DNA of 64,000 nucleotides from assembly GCA_028023455.1 (NCBI GenBank), contig JAQFVV010000279.1, positions 496,001-560,000 on the forward strand. Direction: 5' to 3'. The notes under the pieces are model-generated. The model did not search any database. It was not told the origin of the DNA and saw nothing but the letters and a program-made list of their open reading frames with translations. This stretch comes from Epiperipatus broadwayi (lineage: Eukaryota > Onychophora > Udeonychophora > Euonychophora > Peripatidae). Below are positions 35,481 to 48,964 of this stretch, one piece after another. A program made the position numbers and the translations under genes. Within the stretch, counting starts at the first letter, position 1, and each line of letters opens with the position of its first letter.

Positions 35481-36052
35481 CATTGACAGGCTGTAATTTA
35501 TTCAGTTTTCTAAGTTTGATTCTAAATATAAATTTTTAATTAATCTTATACCAGTAAAGATTAATTATGCTGGTGACAGTGTGTCCAGTAAAAAACAAAT
35601 CTAAGATTTGGAAAAACATTTTATTATATATGTAACCTGACCATTCTGATTTACTGATATATGCAGAATTATTAAATTGTGAAAATATATAATTTAACAA
35701 ATACATAAAATTATAAAAAAACATAGCGTTTTATAATCAATTAACATTTATATTATTGCATATACGTAGTCTAAAGTTACACATACAATTAGTTTTTCAC
35801 TTAGCAATTATTAGCAATCTATATGTGTGCATATTTTGGCTTCATGAGTATATAAGTGAATATTTTTGTAGGTATTTAAACATATATGAACACATATATG
35901 ATTGTATCACTTGGATTTAAATTTAGGCAGGATTTCTTTAGATTATTATTAATAAATATATATGGATACGGTAGTATCTATATAGGTCTGAATACTACTA
36001 TATAACATAAATAGTAGGTGAAACAGTTGGGTTGAAAAGCTGACTGTTTTAA

Positions 36053-36720
36053 TATATATATATATATATATATTGTGATGTGCACATACGCCCGTTACAT
36101 TTTTTTTTTTTTTAAATTAAATGTGAAAAATAAAAGTTCGCAAATAAAAACTTCTTTCTTTAAGAATTAAAAATTGAAAATTAAAAATCATCTAAACTCT
36201 AATATATAAAATTGCATAGATGAAAAATTATTAAAAGAAAACTTTATTAAAAAAAAAAAATAAATTTAAAACTAAATATTAAAAAAAATACTTGAAAGAT
36301 TTAAAGAAAAAAAACAATGTACAATAATTTAATTAATGCTATTGTAAATTGAAATGATTATTTAATTAGTTAAAAGTAAGCTAGCCTTTGGGAATTTCAA
36401 AATGTATAAGCAAAGGTCAGATAGGAGAAAAACAATAAAAACTAATAGCCAATAACAAAATCCCTAAGGAATCAGACCTCAATGAAAAGGTCATCATCAT
36501 CATGATGTAATGTTGATTTAATCCACAAAATTAATATAAAAAAAAAATTTGGAAATAAATCTTAGTGAAAAAAGATCTGGGAGAGAAGACACAGATGTAA
36601 AAGCAGAGGTGTGATATGTGTTGAAGGAGAAGGGATCAAAAAGATGCACTCTTCAATCCCTTTGGTTTTGCTAAAAAGGGAAGAGAAATGACCAATCATT
36701 TTTTATATTGTGGACCACAG
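36053..36720. other. possible LTR-type sequence beside (TA)n
   Basis: (TA)n at 36053-36073 is followed directly by TGTGATGTGCACATACGCCC, an LTR-like start. I could not find a matching CA end or a second copy. No coding motif follows. Confidence 0.25.
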
Positions 36721-36901
36721 AACATTGGGAGAAATAATGCTGGATCCCAAATGGCAAGCAACATATAAAGACAATTTTTTAAAAAACCGTAAGAACTTTA
36801 TGAACATTTTCAAAACAATAACTCTAAATTCTAAATCTTTGAGAAAATAATACAAATACAATTCTATCTGACCAACGTAAATTAATATTAATAATGTTAT
36901 T

Positions 36902-36904
<3 letters not shown>

Positions 36905-36976
<72 letters not shown>
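36905..36976. repeat. (TA)n microsatellite
   Basis: Pure TA tract of about 72 bases with no element boundary that I can identify on either side. Confidence 0.95.
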
Positions 36977-36978
<2 letters not shown>

Positions 36979-37149
36979 CATTTTCATTTTTTTTTTCTGT
37001 TTTAAGTTTTTATTATGATTTTTTTTTGTTTAACAACTTTTAATAATTGTTAAATTTAAGTCAGGCATGAATAGCTGCATAGATTTGTAAAGTTATATAT
37101 GTTAGTTTAAGGGAGGGCAATCTCAGGTTATTTGTCTTGTAGTTAAATT

Positions 37150-37560
37150 TGGTCAATGGATTGGATATATTGGTGTAATTAGTGGATGTAGTAAGAGATT
37201 CGCCATGTTCAGGATCATATCATATGCTGCACACTCCCTTTTTGGCTATGGAATGGGATAGTAAGATGGAAAACATAGTCCCTTCCTATGAATTTTTTTA
37301 TTGCTCTTCTCATCAAACAGATGTAGTATTCCTATCTGGATGAGAGTCAATGTCTTCTATTAACCATGCTGTTCAGATGTGCATTCCTGATGGTGTGGTA
37401 TTTGTGCTGTTGTATTCATGCTGCATTGAATACATCGATATGTCAGATAGATTGGCGTTGGTTTGACTGCAAACTTTTGGCCTAAGGCTAAATAAGGGAT
37501 AGAATATTTTCTTTTCAAATGCAATCTGTGTAGTCTATTCATACTCGACACTCAAATAAA
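37150..37560 (-). other. coding-like sequence of unknown origin
   Basis: Base composition is less AT-rich, and two overlapping minus-strand frames look partly coding: HLKRKYSIPYLALGQKF with a CIQC pair, and another frame with LSDISMYSMQHEYNSTN and DIDSHPDRNTTSV. Neither resembles a family I know. It may be a decayed transposon protein. Confidence 0.25.
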
Positions 37561-37965
37561 TATTAAACTCATCTCTGCGAACTTTTAAAATAAAAATAAA
37601 AACAGTTAAATTGTAAATTAAAATCTAAAGTAAAATAAGTTATAATGTTTTGTAAAAAAATAAAAGACTAAAATTTCAATGCTAAATTTTATATATATTA
37701 AATAAATGTTTGTGTGTGTTATTACTGGCAGTGGCTTCTTTTATTTTTTTTATATTGAAAATATTTTTAGATAAGAATTCATATTTTATAAATCTGTGCA
37801 ACTCACTGAGCTAGTGGCATGGGCTGACAGTCTGAATAAAACATGTAACATGTGAATCTTAACTTACAAATCTGCCTACTATATAATTTTTCTAGGTTCA
37901 AGTAGCCTAGTGGTGCTCTGTATGACAGATACGGTAAGACTCAATGATCTACAGAAACCACAATC

Positions 37966-37967
<2 letters not shown>

Positions 37968-38007
<40 letters not shown>
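37968..38007. repeat. (AT)n microsatellite
   Basis: Pure AT tract of about 40 bases. Confidence 0.95.
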
Positions 38008-38009
<2 letters not shown>

Positions 38010-38010
<1 letters not shown>

Positions 38011-39730
38011 TGTACTAAGTTTAACATAACAATTAAATTACTTATTTTATTACATATGCTATTACCATACTCTGTTTTGCTTTATCATGGTTACCAATTA
38101 TCCACTTCAATATATACACATAATATATACATTTTCATAGGTGCATAATTGTCTATTTATCTGTTTATCAATCTATGTAATAAACATTTGTTTATTATTC
38201 AGCACTTTTATTAATCAAAAACATTTTCATTGGTAATTGTATTGTTTTATTCTTAATTTCCTATACACCTTAATTGTTGAAGACTTATTCATTAAACACT
38301 ATATTATTAATAAAAATAAAGGCACATATAAAATAAAAATATAATTTGTTGTTAGTATTGGTGATTCTTTCTGATAGCTAAATTTAATCTTCATGCTAGT
38401 CATTATTTATAATATTTTTTACTACCTAATAATCATAATTTCTGAGCTTTTAGCATCTTTTTGATTCACATCTCTAATATTTTATTTGTTTAGTCTGAAA
38501 GAATACAATTTTTAAAAGAAATATTAATAGATTAAAATTAGTCTTATTAATCAAAATTATATTAGAAATCAAATTAATACAATGAATAAATTGAACAAAA
38601 TGTTTCTCCTTTTTTATTTAGTTTATCCTTTTAGAGAAGGTAACACCATGGATTGTTATTATTTATTTTTAATTAGTCGTTTACTATCTTTTTTTATAAC
38701 TAACTTTAAGGTATGTGAGAAATTTATGTAAATGTCAAATTATAATATTATTTTTTTTTTCATTTGGTCCGATTTGATTACCAACTTATTAATAAGAATA
38801 AATAAATTGTATATTTTTCTCAAATATCATTTCTGACACTAAACATTATATGGGTCTTTTTTTACATGATAGCAATCATGTAACATAATTGTTTTTAGAG
38901 CTGCTTTCAAAGAGAAAGTAATCTAATATTTAAGGTTGATTGATTATATAATAACATTCAAAGTATATAATGATTGTTCTGGTTGATATTGTTTTGTTTT
39001 TTCAAAGTCATATCAGATTCCATTTACCTGAATTTTTATATATTTTCAGATAAACAAAAAACAAAGGTTAATATATGCTGATTATAATATTTAATATAAT
39101 TCTTTAAGCTATATTAATTCAAAGATAAAAACCACTTCACCCATTCAGATGTATGAAATCATAATTTAGATATCATTGATAATTATATATCTATGTGAGA
39201 GCACAAACATGTATCACTTCGTTGTAATTTGTCTATATAAATGAACTGGAGTAAACAGTAATTACTTAAAATATTAAAATATGTCACAATAATAATTATT
39301 GAATATGAATTATCATTAATATTTGCATATAAAGTATATCTTAATATATTTTATTCTAGAAGAATTATGTTATTATTAAAACTTTGAAATATCAAAGCAT
39401 AGACACACGATATTGACACATTAAGAAGAATATTTATTATTAAGCTTTTACAATAGTGTTTATATTGTATTGTTACAATTTATTTACCATTTTCAAACTC
39501 ATTTCACTCACATCATTAACACCATCCACCTCAGATAAATACAATAATGATTATTACTAAGCATTTTCTAAACTAGATAATATCTCTAGCACAGATGTAA
39601 AGTTTAAATCTCAGTTAAAAATTAATATATCTGATTTTTTAATTTTAAACATATACACACATGGAGTTATTCACCCTTTTCTTTCTCATATGTAATATCT
39701 TTATAGATATATTAAACAACTTCCATACTT
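38010..39730. other. AT-rich stretch without recognised gene
   Basis: No coding motif, RNA gene or repeat unit that I can support. Confidence 0.4.
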
Positions 39731-39764
39731 CTCCATTATTTTTAAATGCATATACATAAAGATA

Positions 39765-39830
39765 TATCCCCAGGATGCATTTTGTGCTGAACTAGCACTC
39801 ATCAGTTGACTCAGATAACTATATGTTTAT
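39765..39830 (-). ncRNA. decayed hammerhead motif, family X
   Basis: Minus strand: core CTGATGA (39805-39799), stem II GTGCTA/CAGCAC with GTT loop (G-C closing pair intact, one A-C mismatch), then AAAA instead of GAAA (G12 to A), stem III palindrome ATG/CAT, and C before the predicted cleavage point. The G12 change should inactivate it. Confidence 0.6.
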
Positions 39831-39974
39831 ATTATATTATGTCACTAAGAAGATTAATATTAATAAAGCATAGTAAAAGAGGATTTTCTATATTTAAAAT
39901 ATTTCACTTCAGTTTTATAGTAAATTTGTTGTATCATTAATGTAGAAAGATAAAATACGTTTAAATGGAGACTA

Positions 39975-40690
39975 CATAATTATTAGAACATGCAGATGAT
40001 ATTGAATTTTTTGTAAACAATGCTGCGAAGCTTTTGGGAAATATTGCAAAAACTATCTGAAGAAAGTAAAAAAAAAAAAAAAAGAATTAAAAATAATTTT
40101 AAAAAATGTATAAAAATATTGAACAACTTTAAACAAGAGATGAAACTAAAAATTGTTAGTAATGTATTGGAAAACATAACAACTATTATCCTCATGATGA
40201 TGTCAGTAATGCAAATGAAAATATAATGGAGAAAAATATTAAAATTAAATTGAAATGGAGTGTTTAAATTAAAAATAAATTATTATTAATAGAAAATATG
40301 ACGTGTATTAAAAAATACACTTTTTAATACAATTGTTTCATCAGTTCTTGCATGTGTATCTAAAACTGATATGCTTAGCATATTGTGGAAAAGTATTTTT
40401 TTGTAAAATAAAGAGAAAGTAAATATGAAAAACATCAGTAAAGGAACAACAGATAATACTGACATTATCGAAAAAAATAAATAGAGTTAGGGTGAGCATA
40501 AGATGGAGACTTTAAAATTTTAAGCTGGATTCCAAAAAATTATAAGATATAGACAAAAGTAATTTGTGGTATTGGTGTATAAAAAAAGGGGATTTTGTGT
40601 GGATCAATCAAAATATGATAAAATAATAAGGGAATTAAATTTTGACAGATCTTCATCGTATGATAATAAAATCTTGAAAAATGATAAACA
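39975..40690 (+). pseudogene. RTE-clade LINE RT relic
   Basis: EHADDIEFFVNNAAKLLGNI (39985-40045) matches RTE motif C and the following helix (xADDIVLFxxxxxELxxML). Then a degenerate K-rich region, a YKYLG-type segment, LFNTIVSSVLACVSKTD (40330-40380, the TCVLPVLTYG block) and, after a shift, TDIIEKNK plus RVRVSIRW and NFKLDSKKL, which correspond to TDLIEKIKRLKW and NWIPRNLK in the copy at 3235-3872. Heavily broken by stops; both catalytic Asp are still visible. Confidence 0.65.
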
Positions 40691-40699
40691 TTGTGTGTG

Positions 40700-41600
40700 G
40701 TTGTATGCACTCGAGTAATAACAACTTATGTAATATAAATATTATTTTATATGGGGTGAAACAAAAAATAATGTTTTATTTCTAAAATTAAAAAAAGTAT
40801 TAAGTATGTGGCCTAAGAATCATGTTTGGAAATTAAAATTTTTGTAATGAAGCTCAGAAAAAATTGGAATGAAACAGAATAACACATTCGTAAAACAAAA
40901 CAAAAATATCCACTACTTAGCGTTATATAAATCATAATGTACATTATTAGCCTATTCGATGTTATTTTCAAAGAATATAATAAAATTAAATAGGCCATTA
41001 CATGCATAACGCAAAATAGAATTTATCAGCAAAAAAGGTCAAAGTTATCTAAAAAAAATGCCATCAAATATAAGAATTTTTATACATATGTATACACGGA
41101 TGTACATGTAAAAAAGTTCTTAAGCCTAATAAATTATTGAAATGTTTTGTTTGTTGGTAGTGTTGGTTAATTAAAATATGAAAGCAATTCTGCGATCTTA
41201 CCAATTATCCAGCTACTATGTCATTTTTTGTTTAGTTCTGTCGAAGACAGGATACTAAATAACGGAAGATTGTTTGCATTTAAATCACTAACTTGTCATC
41301 TGAGACATATTTAAAATGACAGAGCAGATGAATAACGTCAAGAATTTGAATTTATTATTTCTTATTTTACCAAAGTTTTATGTTTTTTATTAGCTGCTGG
41401 GTGTATTGTGCTAATCCGTCGTAATGTCAAACGTCCGATAATAAGAAATCGTTTTAGTGTAAACTAGAATATTCATTAAAAATATTTTGGTTGCTAAAAT
41501 AAAAGTTAACTCTTTTAAGACATAACTCTTATTAAGTTCTTATTATATATGTATGTCAGATATATAAGTTGTAATGAAAAAACATTCAAACACAAAATTA

Positions 41601-41638
<38 letters not shown>

Positions 41639-42950
41639 TTTTGTATATATATATATATATTAGATTTTGTTTAGGTTATAGCTTTAGGCATAAATATTCG
41701 AACTTAATTTCTTCTCCCTTTTTGTTTTCTTTTTTATGCAAATGAATTTTAGCTGCGATATAATGTAAGCAAGTTACCCCCGTAGGAATAGATATTACAT
41801 GATAAAATTACCCTGCACATAGTAATAGTAATTTTGTTAACTATATATACATTAAAAGTTAAGATTTTTATCCTACAATCCATGCGTTTATAAGGGTATA
41901 AACCTATAAAAATATAATAATTAATTAACATAACTCTTTAGTACAGTTGGTTTATATTAATTACAAACATAACTATAAATTTGTGATACTACAACTTTTC
42001 ATATAAGGGGAATATTGTTTTTTATTCTAATGTTCATTATTAAAATGTGAGTAGTAGCTAACAGAAAGTTCACTTTTGGTTAAATATAGTTCATACATAT
42101 ACTATTAATACATGTCACTATTTCATCTTGCAATCTTTATATGTTATTTTCATTTTTCTCAAATTCATTTATTTAAAAAAAAACCCGAACATATAAATAA
42201 AATCACTCTTTACAAATATACAATATGTAAATTTTAAATCATTATAACTGTTGAAAATAACAATATATATTTGAACAGACAAATCTGTATAGCCCAACAA
42301 TGTCAATCCTAATTAAGAGGATATGACTATTCAACTCGTATGTGTGTGTAACTTATATAAAACATTACCGCAAACAATACAAAGCCAAACATCATTACTT
42401 ACAACTCTAGGGCAAAGTTGGCCTGGATACCACATTTGATTTTAACAACCACTTTTCACTGATATTCTACTGTGCTGGGTAAATATAAGAGACTCTAAAT
42501 TGAACTGTAAAATTGTGAATATAACGATCGTGGCAAATAACACAAGATGCTAAGATGATGAGTGTTTTATATTTATTCATATGTATAACCACAATTATAA
42601 TAACACGTAAAGTGAAAAAAAAGTTGTAAACACATTTCACTTACAAACACTGAATATTATGTAACATAAATGGGGTTTAAACCAGAATAATATTTCATAT
42701 AATGTACACTATATGGAGTTTGAACCCAGGGAAATTATTTAAATAGTTTCAGGTTTATAAATTGAATGCAAGTATAATTGTAACTTTCACTTATAGGGTA
42801 AACATTAATATTAATTCAAGTTTAAATCTAAATTACAGCTGATTTTTGCAGACAAACATTATCTATTTTATTATTATCAATGTGCTTTCTAATAAATTAG
42901 CTTAAAAGAATGTGATGCATTACATGTATGAAACAAGGATATTATTGATA
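40700..42950. other. AT-rich stretch without recognised gene
   Basis: No family motif in any frame. It includes a (TA)n tract at 41600-41634 followed by a duplicated TTAGATTTTGT unit (41634-41672). The section 41160-41480 is slightly less AT-rich but not recognisable. Confidence 0.4.
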
Positions 42951-43042
42951 TTATCATGCATTTAAATGATCCATGGATGGACAATGAGGCTCTACCTAGA
43001 AATATTTTAATAAATAAACAATTTATGTACGATAAAAGAATT

Positions 43043-43044
43043 CA

Positions 43045-43077
<33 letters not shown>

Positions 43078-43115
43078 ATATATATATATGATATATATAT
43101 ATATATATATATATC
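43043..43115. repeat. interrupted (TA)n microsatellite
   Basis: TA tracts with two single-base phase breaks, just upstream of a PLE relic. Confidence 0.9.
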
Positions 43116-43189
43116 AAAAAGAGATCATACTACATATTTGGAAAAAAAAGGCGTTATTAATAAATCGCCTATTGAAACAGAGATAAAAA

Positions 43190-44029
43190 ATAAAATAATC
43201 CCACGTGAAAAATTATGTGACTGTCCACAATTTATGGACTGCCAAAAATTGACAAACTAGAAACCCCCTCCTCTTTGTCCAATAGTAATTGCAATACGAT
43301 CTCCAACTCATATTTTAGCTGGATATTTAGCTGATTTCATTAAACCTACAATCCCATCTATTAAATCATATACTAAAAACTCTTTTCACTTTATTTCTGT
43401 TTTTAAAAAATTAAAAAAATTAATGCTAATGACATTCTAGTCAATTTTGATGTACTGTCTTTGTTTACAAACATTCCAATTGATGAAGCTTTAAATGTAA
43501 TTTTGCAACTCTGCAATTTACCAAACCATATTATTGCTTTGATTAAATATTGTCTCTTGAACACATATTTTGTATACAATGGAATGCATTACAGACAAGT
43601 TTTTGGTATTCCGATGGGCTCACTTATCTGGAGTAATATCTGATTTATTCATTGGAAAATATAAAAACTAGTGGCTTTAGAATCATTTTTAAAACCTCTC
43701 ATTTGCTTCAGATACATAGATGACACTTTTGTCATATGGTAACATGAAAAAAAAAAAAAATAGATGATTTTTTCTTACATTTAAATAATATGCATTCTCA
43801 TACTAAATTTAGAATGGAGCCAAAGTCTGATGGTAAATTCCCCTTTTTTGATGTTCGAGTCACCAGAACACCAAATAGTTTATCTTTTTCGATTTACAGA
43901 AATAATACACACACGGACAGATATTTACATTTACATTCTCATCATCACCTAACTCAAATAGTTTCTGTAGCCAAAACTTTTTTAAATAGAGTAATAACCC
44001 GTTCAGATAAGTCATATCTGAAAGAATAA

Positions 44030-44030
<1 letters not shown>
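43190..44030 (+). pseudogene. Penelope-like element reverse transcriptase
   Basis: A plus-strand RT in several broken frames. YGLPKIDKLETPSSLS-like finger sequence (43230-43270) is followed by SYTKNSFHFISVF (43365-43410). Motif A is FDVLSLFTNIPIDEAL (43448-43495). YFVYNGMHYRQVFGIPMGS (43565-43620) is motif B, CFRYIDDTFVIW (43704-43739) is motif C with both Asp, and FRMEPKSDGKFPFFDVRVTR (43808-43868) then NTHTDRYLHLHSHHH is the PLE thumb. The block order and wording are diagnostic of Penelope-type RTs. Stops between blocks (for example after MGS) make it inactive. The endonuclease part follows at 44260. Confidence 0.85.
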
Positions 44031-44907
<877 letters not shown>

Positions 44908-44910
44908 GTT

Positions 44911-45116
44911 CTTTAGTATCATCCAACTGATGATGTATTACCCTGAAGCCATATCAGTCTGATCTTGCAATTTTTAAGTTAACATTTTCAAGTGATTTGC
45001 GGACAAATGCAATCGCTAAATTTGTCTGCAGATCACGTGGACACGATACGTTAAAAATAGCAAGATTACATTGATATGTCTTCAGGGTAATAAATCATCG
45101 GTTGGATAATACTAAA
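44911..45116. repeat. ~206-bp palindromic repeat
   Basis: Left arm (44911-45003, with TTTAGTATCATCCAACTGAT and ATTACCCTGAAG) is inverted in the right arm (45018-45116, with CTTCAGGGTAATAAATCATC and GGTTGGATAATACTAAA). The inner pair GTGATTTGCGGACAAAT / ATTTGTCTGCAGATCAC closes on a 10-base loop. A matching arm end recurs at 47640-47665. Two similar ~50-base units around CATGATTTACATGGCTTCTT follow at 45122-45230. This may be a non-autonomous DNA element, possibly related to the Merlin copy nearby. Confidence 0.75.
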
Positions 45117-45535
45117 AACAAGGTCACATGATTTACATGGCTTCTTGGAAAAAGATGATCGGTAAAAAAAAGTCACAGGTCATGTGATTTAGATGCCTTC
45201 TTGAAATAAGATGATCAGTGAAAGACAAACGGGCAGATAACGAACACCACCATGCTTGTTGGTCCTGAAAGAAAATACAAAATAAAAATAATATATGCAT
45301 GAATATAAAAAAACATGAAATAAAAAAAATTTAAAATAATGCAGAAATATCAACAAAAATGTTTCATATTGTATATGCATGAATATTAAAAAATTCATAA
45401 TATACAAAATATAAATTCTTAATATATGTCACAAAATAAAAAAAGCAAAATATAAATTCATAATATATGTCACAAAATAAAAAAAAAGCAAAATTATCAA
45501 CAATTTGTTTTTTCATAATATATGTCACAAAATAT

Positions 45536-46320
45536 GATTTAATGCGAATGTGGCATTAATGGAAACCTTGGAGAATATGATTTATCAAATACCATACTTT
45601 TACATGGATTTGTTAATTTTAAAAAGGTACTGTATATTGAAAATTATTTTAAAAAAATAATCCAAAATAATTTAGAAATTAGAAGTAATTAAGTGTAAGT
45701 TGGATAATTGTAGAAATGTTAATAAAAATTTTTTTGTAAATTTAAAATAAGAAGATAAATAAAAAACATGTTGACCGATTTAGTGTGATTGTGGCATTAA
45801 TGGTGACCTTGGAGAATATAATTTATCAAATACTGTACTTTTACATGGATTTGGTAATTTTAAAAAGGACTGTATATTGCAAATTTTTTTTAAAAAAATA
45901 TTTCAAAATAATTTAGAAATTAAAATTAATTAAGTATAAGTTGGATAATTGCAGAAATATTAACAATTTTTTTTTTGTAAATTTAAAATAAGAAGATAAT
46001 TAAAAAATGCATTCCCTGATTTAATACAAATGTGGAATTAATGGCTACCTTGGAGAATATGATTTATCAAACACCATACTTTTACATGGATTTGGCAATT
46101 TTAAAAAAGGTACTGTATATTGCAATTTTTTTTAAAAAATTATCCAAAATAATTTAGAAATTAAAAGTAATTAAGTGTAAGTTGGATAATTGTCGAAATA
46201 TAATCAAATTTTCTTTTTGTAAATTTAAAATAAGAAGATAAATAAAAAACATGTTCCCTGATTTAATGTGAATCTAGCATTAATGGTGACGTTACTTTTA
46301 TATGGATTAGGATTACTTAA
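45536..46320. repeat. 241-bp tandem repeat, three copies plus a partial fourth
   Basis: Units start at 45536, 45777, 46018 and 46260 (spacings 241, 241, 242). Each begins GATTTAATGNGAATGTGGCATTAATGG-like and includes the same internal TTTACATGGATTTGGTAATT and AATAATTTAGAAATT stretches. Divergence between units is modest. The fourth copy is cut short with an internal deletion near 46290. No coding frame. It lies directly downstream of a Merlin transposase, so it may be that element's subterminal array or an independent satellite. Confidence 0.9.
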
Positions 46321-46429
46321 TGTCCATACTTCATTATAAAAAAAAATGTATAAAATAATATACATCAAAATGGCATTGTTTAATAGAAACAAAAATGAAA
46401 AGTACTTGCAAATAGTGTTCACTGCAGTG

Positions 46430-47299
46430 GACTGAATTGGGATATATGTTCCAAAATTGCAACAAAATGATCAGCTTTATATGACTGCCTCCACATAAAC
46501 TTGCTCAAATATGAGTCCTGGAGCTGACATGCTCTCCCTCTGTGTTTTTTATTGTGCCATTTGACTAAATCCCACAACCTTTCAATATTTTGTGTATGTA
46601 CACCAGTTAAGGGGTCTATGAAGTTGTATGTGTGATTAACTCAATGGTGTTCATATCCAGCCTCAGCTAGCTCTTCGCTCTTATATTCTTTCCAGAAATC
46701 ACTGTATATGGTCAATCATTGGTGAACATTTTGCAAAAATTTTTGCATGAGATTGGATGCACTTTAATGTCCAATGGCTATAATGAAATATTCATATGTC
46801 TCTCTGCATAGCCACCAAATAGCCATTGTTGTGGGAGGCCTCTTCCGGTGTTGTTCTTCCACTTTGTGAGCATGCTTTTGTAAATTTCCATGATTCTGTT
46901 GGAACCTCCAATTTTACAACTTTCATTTCTTAACAAACTCCATGTACACACATCTCAGATGTAGTTGTTCCAATCCACAACAGTTTTGTCAGCCATATAC
47001 AATTACTCCACACAAAATGATATGGATGTTAATTCTTTGGACCAACTGTATATAAAACTTACAGTGGTGACGAAAGTAATTTTGGACCATCGAATCACAT
47101 GTCTTTACTTATTGTGAATTGGAATAGACAATCTTTCAAATTGCTTCACTGAATTGTGAACATAATTCTTCACTTCATGGCTATTTGTACAGAGTTTCTT
47201 TTTGGGGAGAAGTTCTGGTCTTGTAAAAAAAAATATGGCTTCTTCCTCCGTACTCAGTAAATTCCATAATCTGGTAGGTTCAGCCATTTTATATCTCAA
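46430..47299 (-). pseudogene. Merlin (IS1016/ISXO2-like) transposase relic
   Basis: Minus-strand frames with stops. The N-terminus (47287-47105) reads MAEPTRLWNLLSTEEEAI and ELLPKKKLCTNSHEVK, matching the start of ISXO2-like transposases (LLSTEEEAI..L...GLLP....C..GH.M). The centre (46990-46790) reads TVVDWNNY, CKIGGSNRIMEIYKSM and GRGLPQQWLFGGYAE, matching VVDW.N..R..C, IGG...IVEIDES.F and GR....WVFGG. Near 46620-46550 GVHTQNIERLWDLVKWHN matches the block holding the last catalytic acid (IE..W). The first catalytic Asp (EIDES) is now Tyr, and frames are broken, so it is dead. Terminal inverted repeats and target duplication were not found. Confidence 0.8.
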
Positions 47300-47679
47300 A
47301 AATGCAAATATTGGAAAAAATCATGGGTAGCAAAAAGTTATACATCTCAAAAATGGGAATATTGAAATATTGAAAAAATCACTGTAGAAGTAGTTATAAA
47401 TCTTAATAAAATAAAAAAAGGAGTTATAAATTTCAAAAACAGAGCTAAAAAAATCACTGTGATGCCATGAATAGCAAAATCACAATAGACAGACAAATGG
47501 AAAAAATTCCAAAACCTCTCTTCGATTTTTAAATCTTGCGAGTCAAAAAATGGATTAATCATGCCAGTTTCTTGGTTGCCATGACAATGTTGTCATGTAC
47601 AAATCGATGTCTATCAGAAGGAAAGTTGGTAGGTGTGATATGTCATCGGTTGAATAATACTAAAGTACCATATATATAT

Positions 47680-48950
47680 TGTACCAGTTCAAAATCTGAT
47701 GTGCCTTATCCATTAAAAAATGATACCATATATCTGTGTACATCATGAGCAGAAAATGACATGTACATTTTAAAATGGGAGATTGATAATAATCTTTAAA
47801 AATACTCGGGGTTAAATACAAATGAGTATTACATTAATAATTAAAAGACGAAAGAAATTTAATTTCAAGTAAAATCAAAATCTTCCCTTGTTAAACTATT
47901 TATACTTCCACCCAGATATCTGTTTTCCTGTAGACATTTTCCTTGCTCTTTACATATCTTTAAAAGATTGTACTAATTTGACAACTCTTAGTTTTACCCA
48001 CAACATAATAAAAGAAAGCAAAATGTTAAATAATTTTCTTTTTTCTATCTATCGAGAGAGTATGCAAAGAGGATTTATTTTTTGTTCTTGGACATATATT
48101 TTATTTGATTAGGAAAACTGGATGACATGTATATTATAATTCATCATTTGTAAGGATATTTCTTTAATGGATCATTTAAAACTAATTACAAATATGGGAG
48201 AATTTCATGGTAAGCATATTCTTTCTAAAATGTAGATAAACATTCCTTCCTACTTTTTGATTGATCTCTGAACTGCATATGATTAAATGATTTCCAACAT
48301 CATAAGAGTGTTGGTGATTTTGATTAATATCTGGGCAAACCACTGGAAATAACATTCATCAAAAGTCTATGTTCGTCAACAACTGGAAGATCCCATAAAC
48401 AAAAAAAAATATATGCATAAAACTCCTTCTTGAATTAAAAAATATTTACTATGCAATCAGGCAGCATATTGAGCCAAAAGAATAAACACCTAATTATCTC
48501 CCCACACCTCACAGATAGGTTCTTGTTGCTCTCTCAATCCAATAAATAATAATCCATCTACACCTCACAGGTAGGTTCTTGTAGCTATATCATTCCAATA
48601 AAAAATAAAATGAATTCCCTACCCCTCATGGTAGATTATATATCTCCATGTGCCCACAAGTTGCAATTGCTCACACACCCCTTCGACCTATGTGGGAGAT
48701 AAATTTTACTTTTACTACATTTTTTTTAAAATTTTGTTTCAAAAATCTATTTCCTATCTTTCTCTTTTTAGGAATTTCAAAACTCCATATTGAAGAAATA
48801 GACCACTCACATTCTTTAAATAACACCCTTGTAATTTGATTTACAAATTAATTAAAAAAAATACTCTACCAGATTACATACAAAAAAGTAAAAATTGAAA
48901 GTCAAAGATTAATTAAATCCACCTTTTAAACAGAAGATTCTTTTTACACA
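47680..48950. mobile_element. candidate LTR-like insertion between (AT)n tracts
   Basis: Begins TGTACCAGTT directly after (AT)n and ends ...TTTTTACACA directly before (AT)n at 48951-48964. The start matches the neighbouring TGTACC elements, but the right end does not resemble GGTTCA, so the right boundary is uncertain. It contains a short tandem repeat (48500-48640) in which ACCTCACAGNTAGGTTCTTG recurs. No protein recognised. Confidence 0.4.
48500..48640. repeat. short tandem repeat, ~57-bp unit
   Basis: CACCTCACAGATAGGTTCTTGT-like units appear at about 48505 and 48562 with a third degenerate unit at about 48620; spacers contain CAATCCAATAAA. Confidence 0.6.
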
Positions 48951-48964
48951 ATATATATATATAT

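Noticed and set aside
45536-46320. CRISPR-like array
   Set aside because: Whole 241-base units repeat without short conserved repeats separated by unique spacers, and the context is animal DNA.
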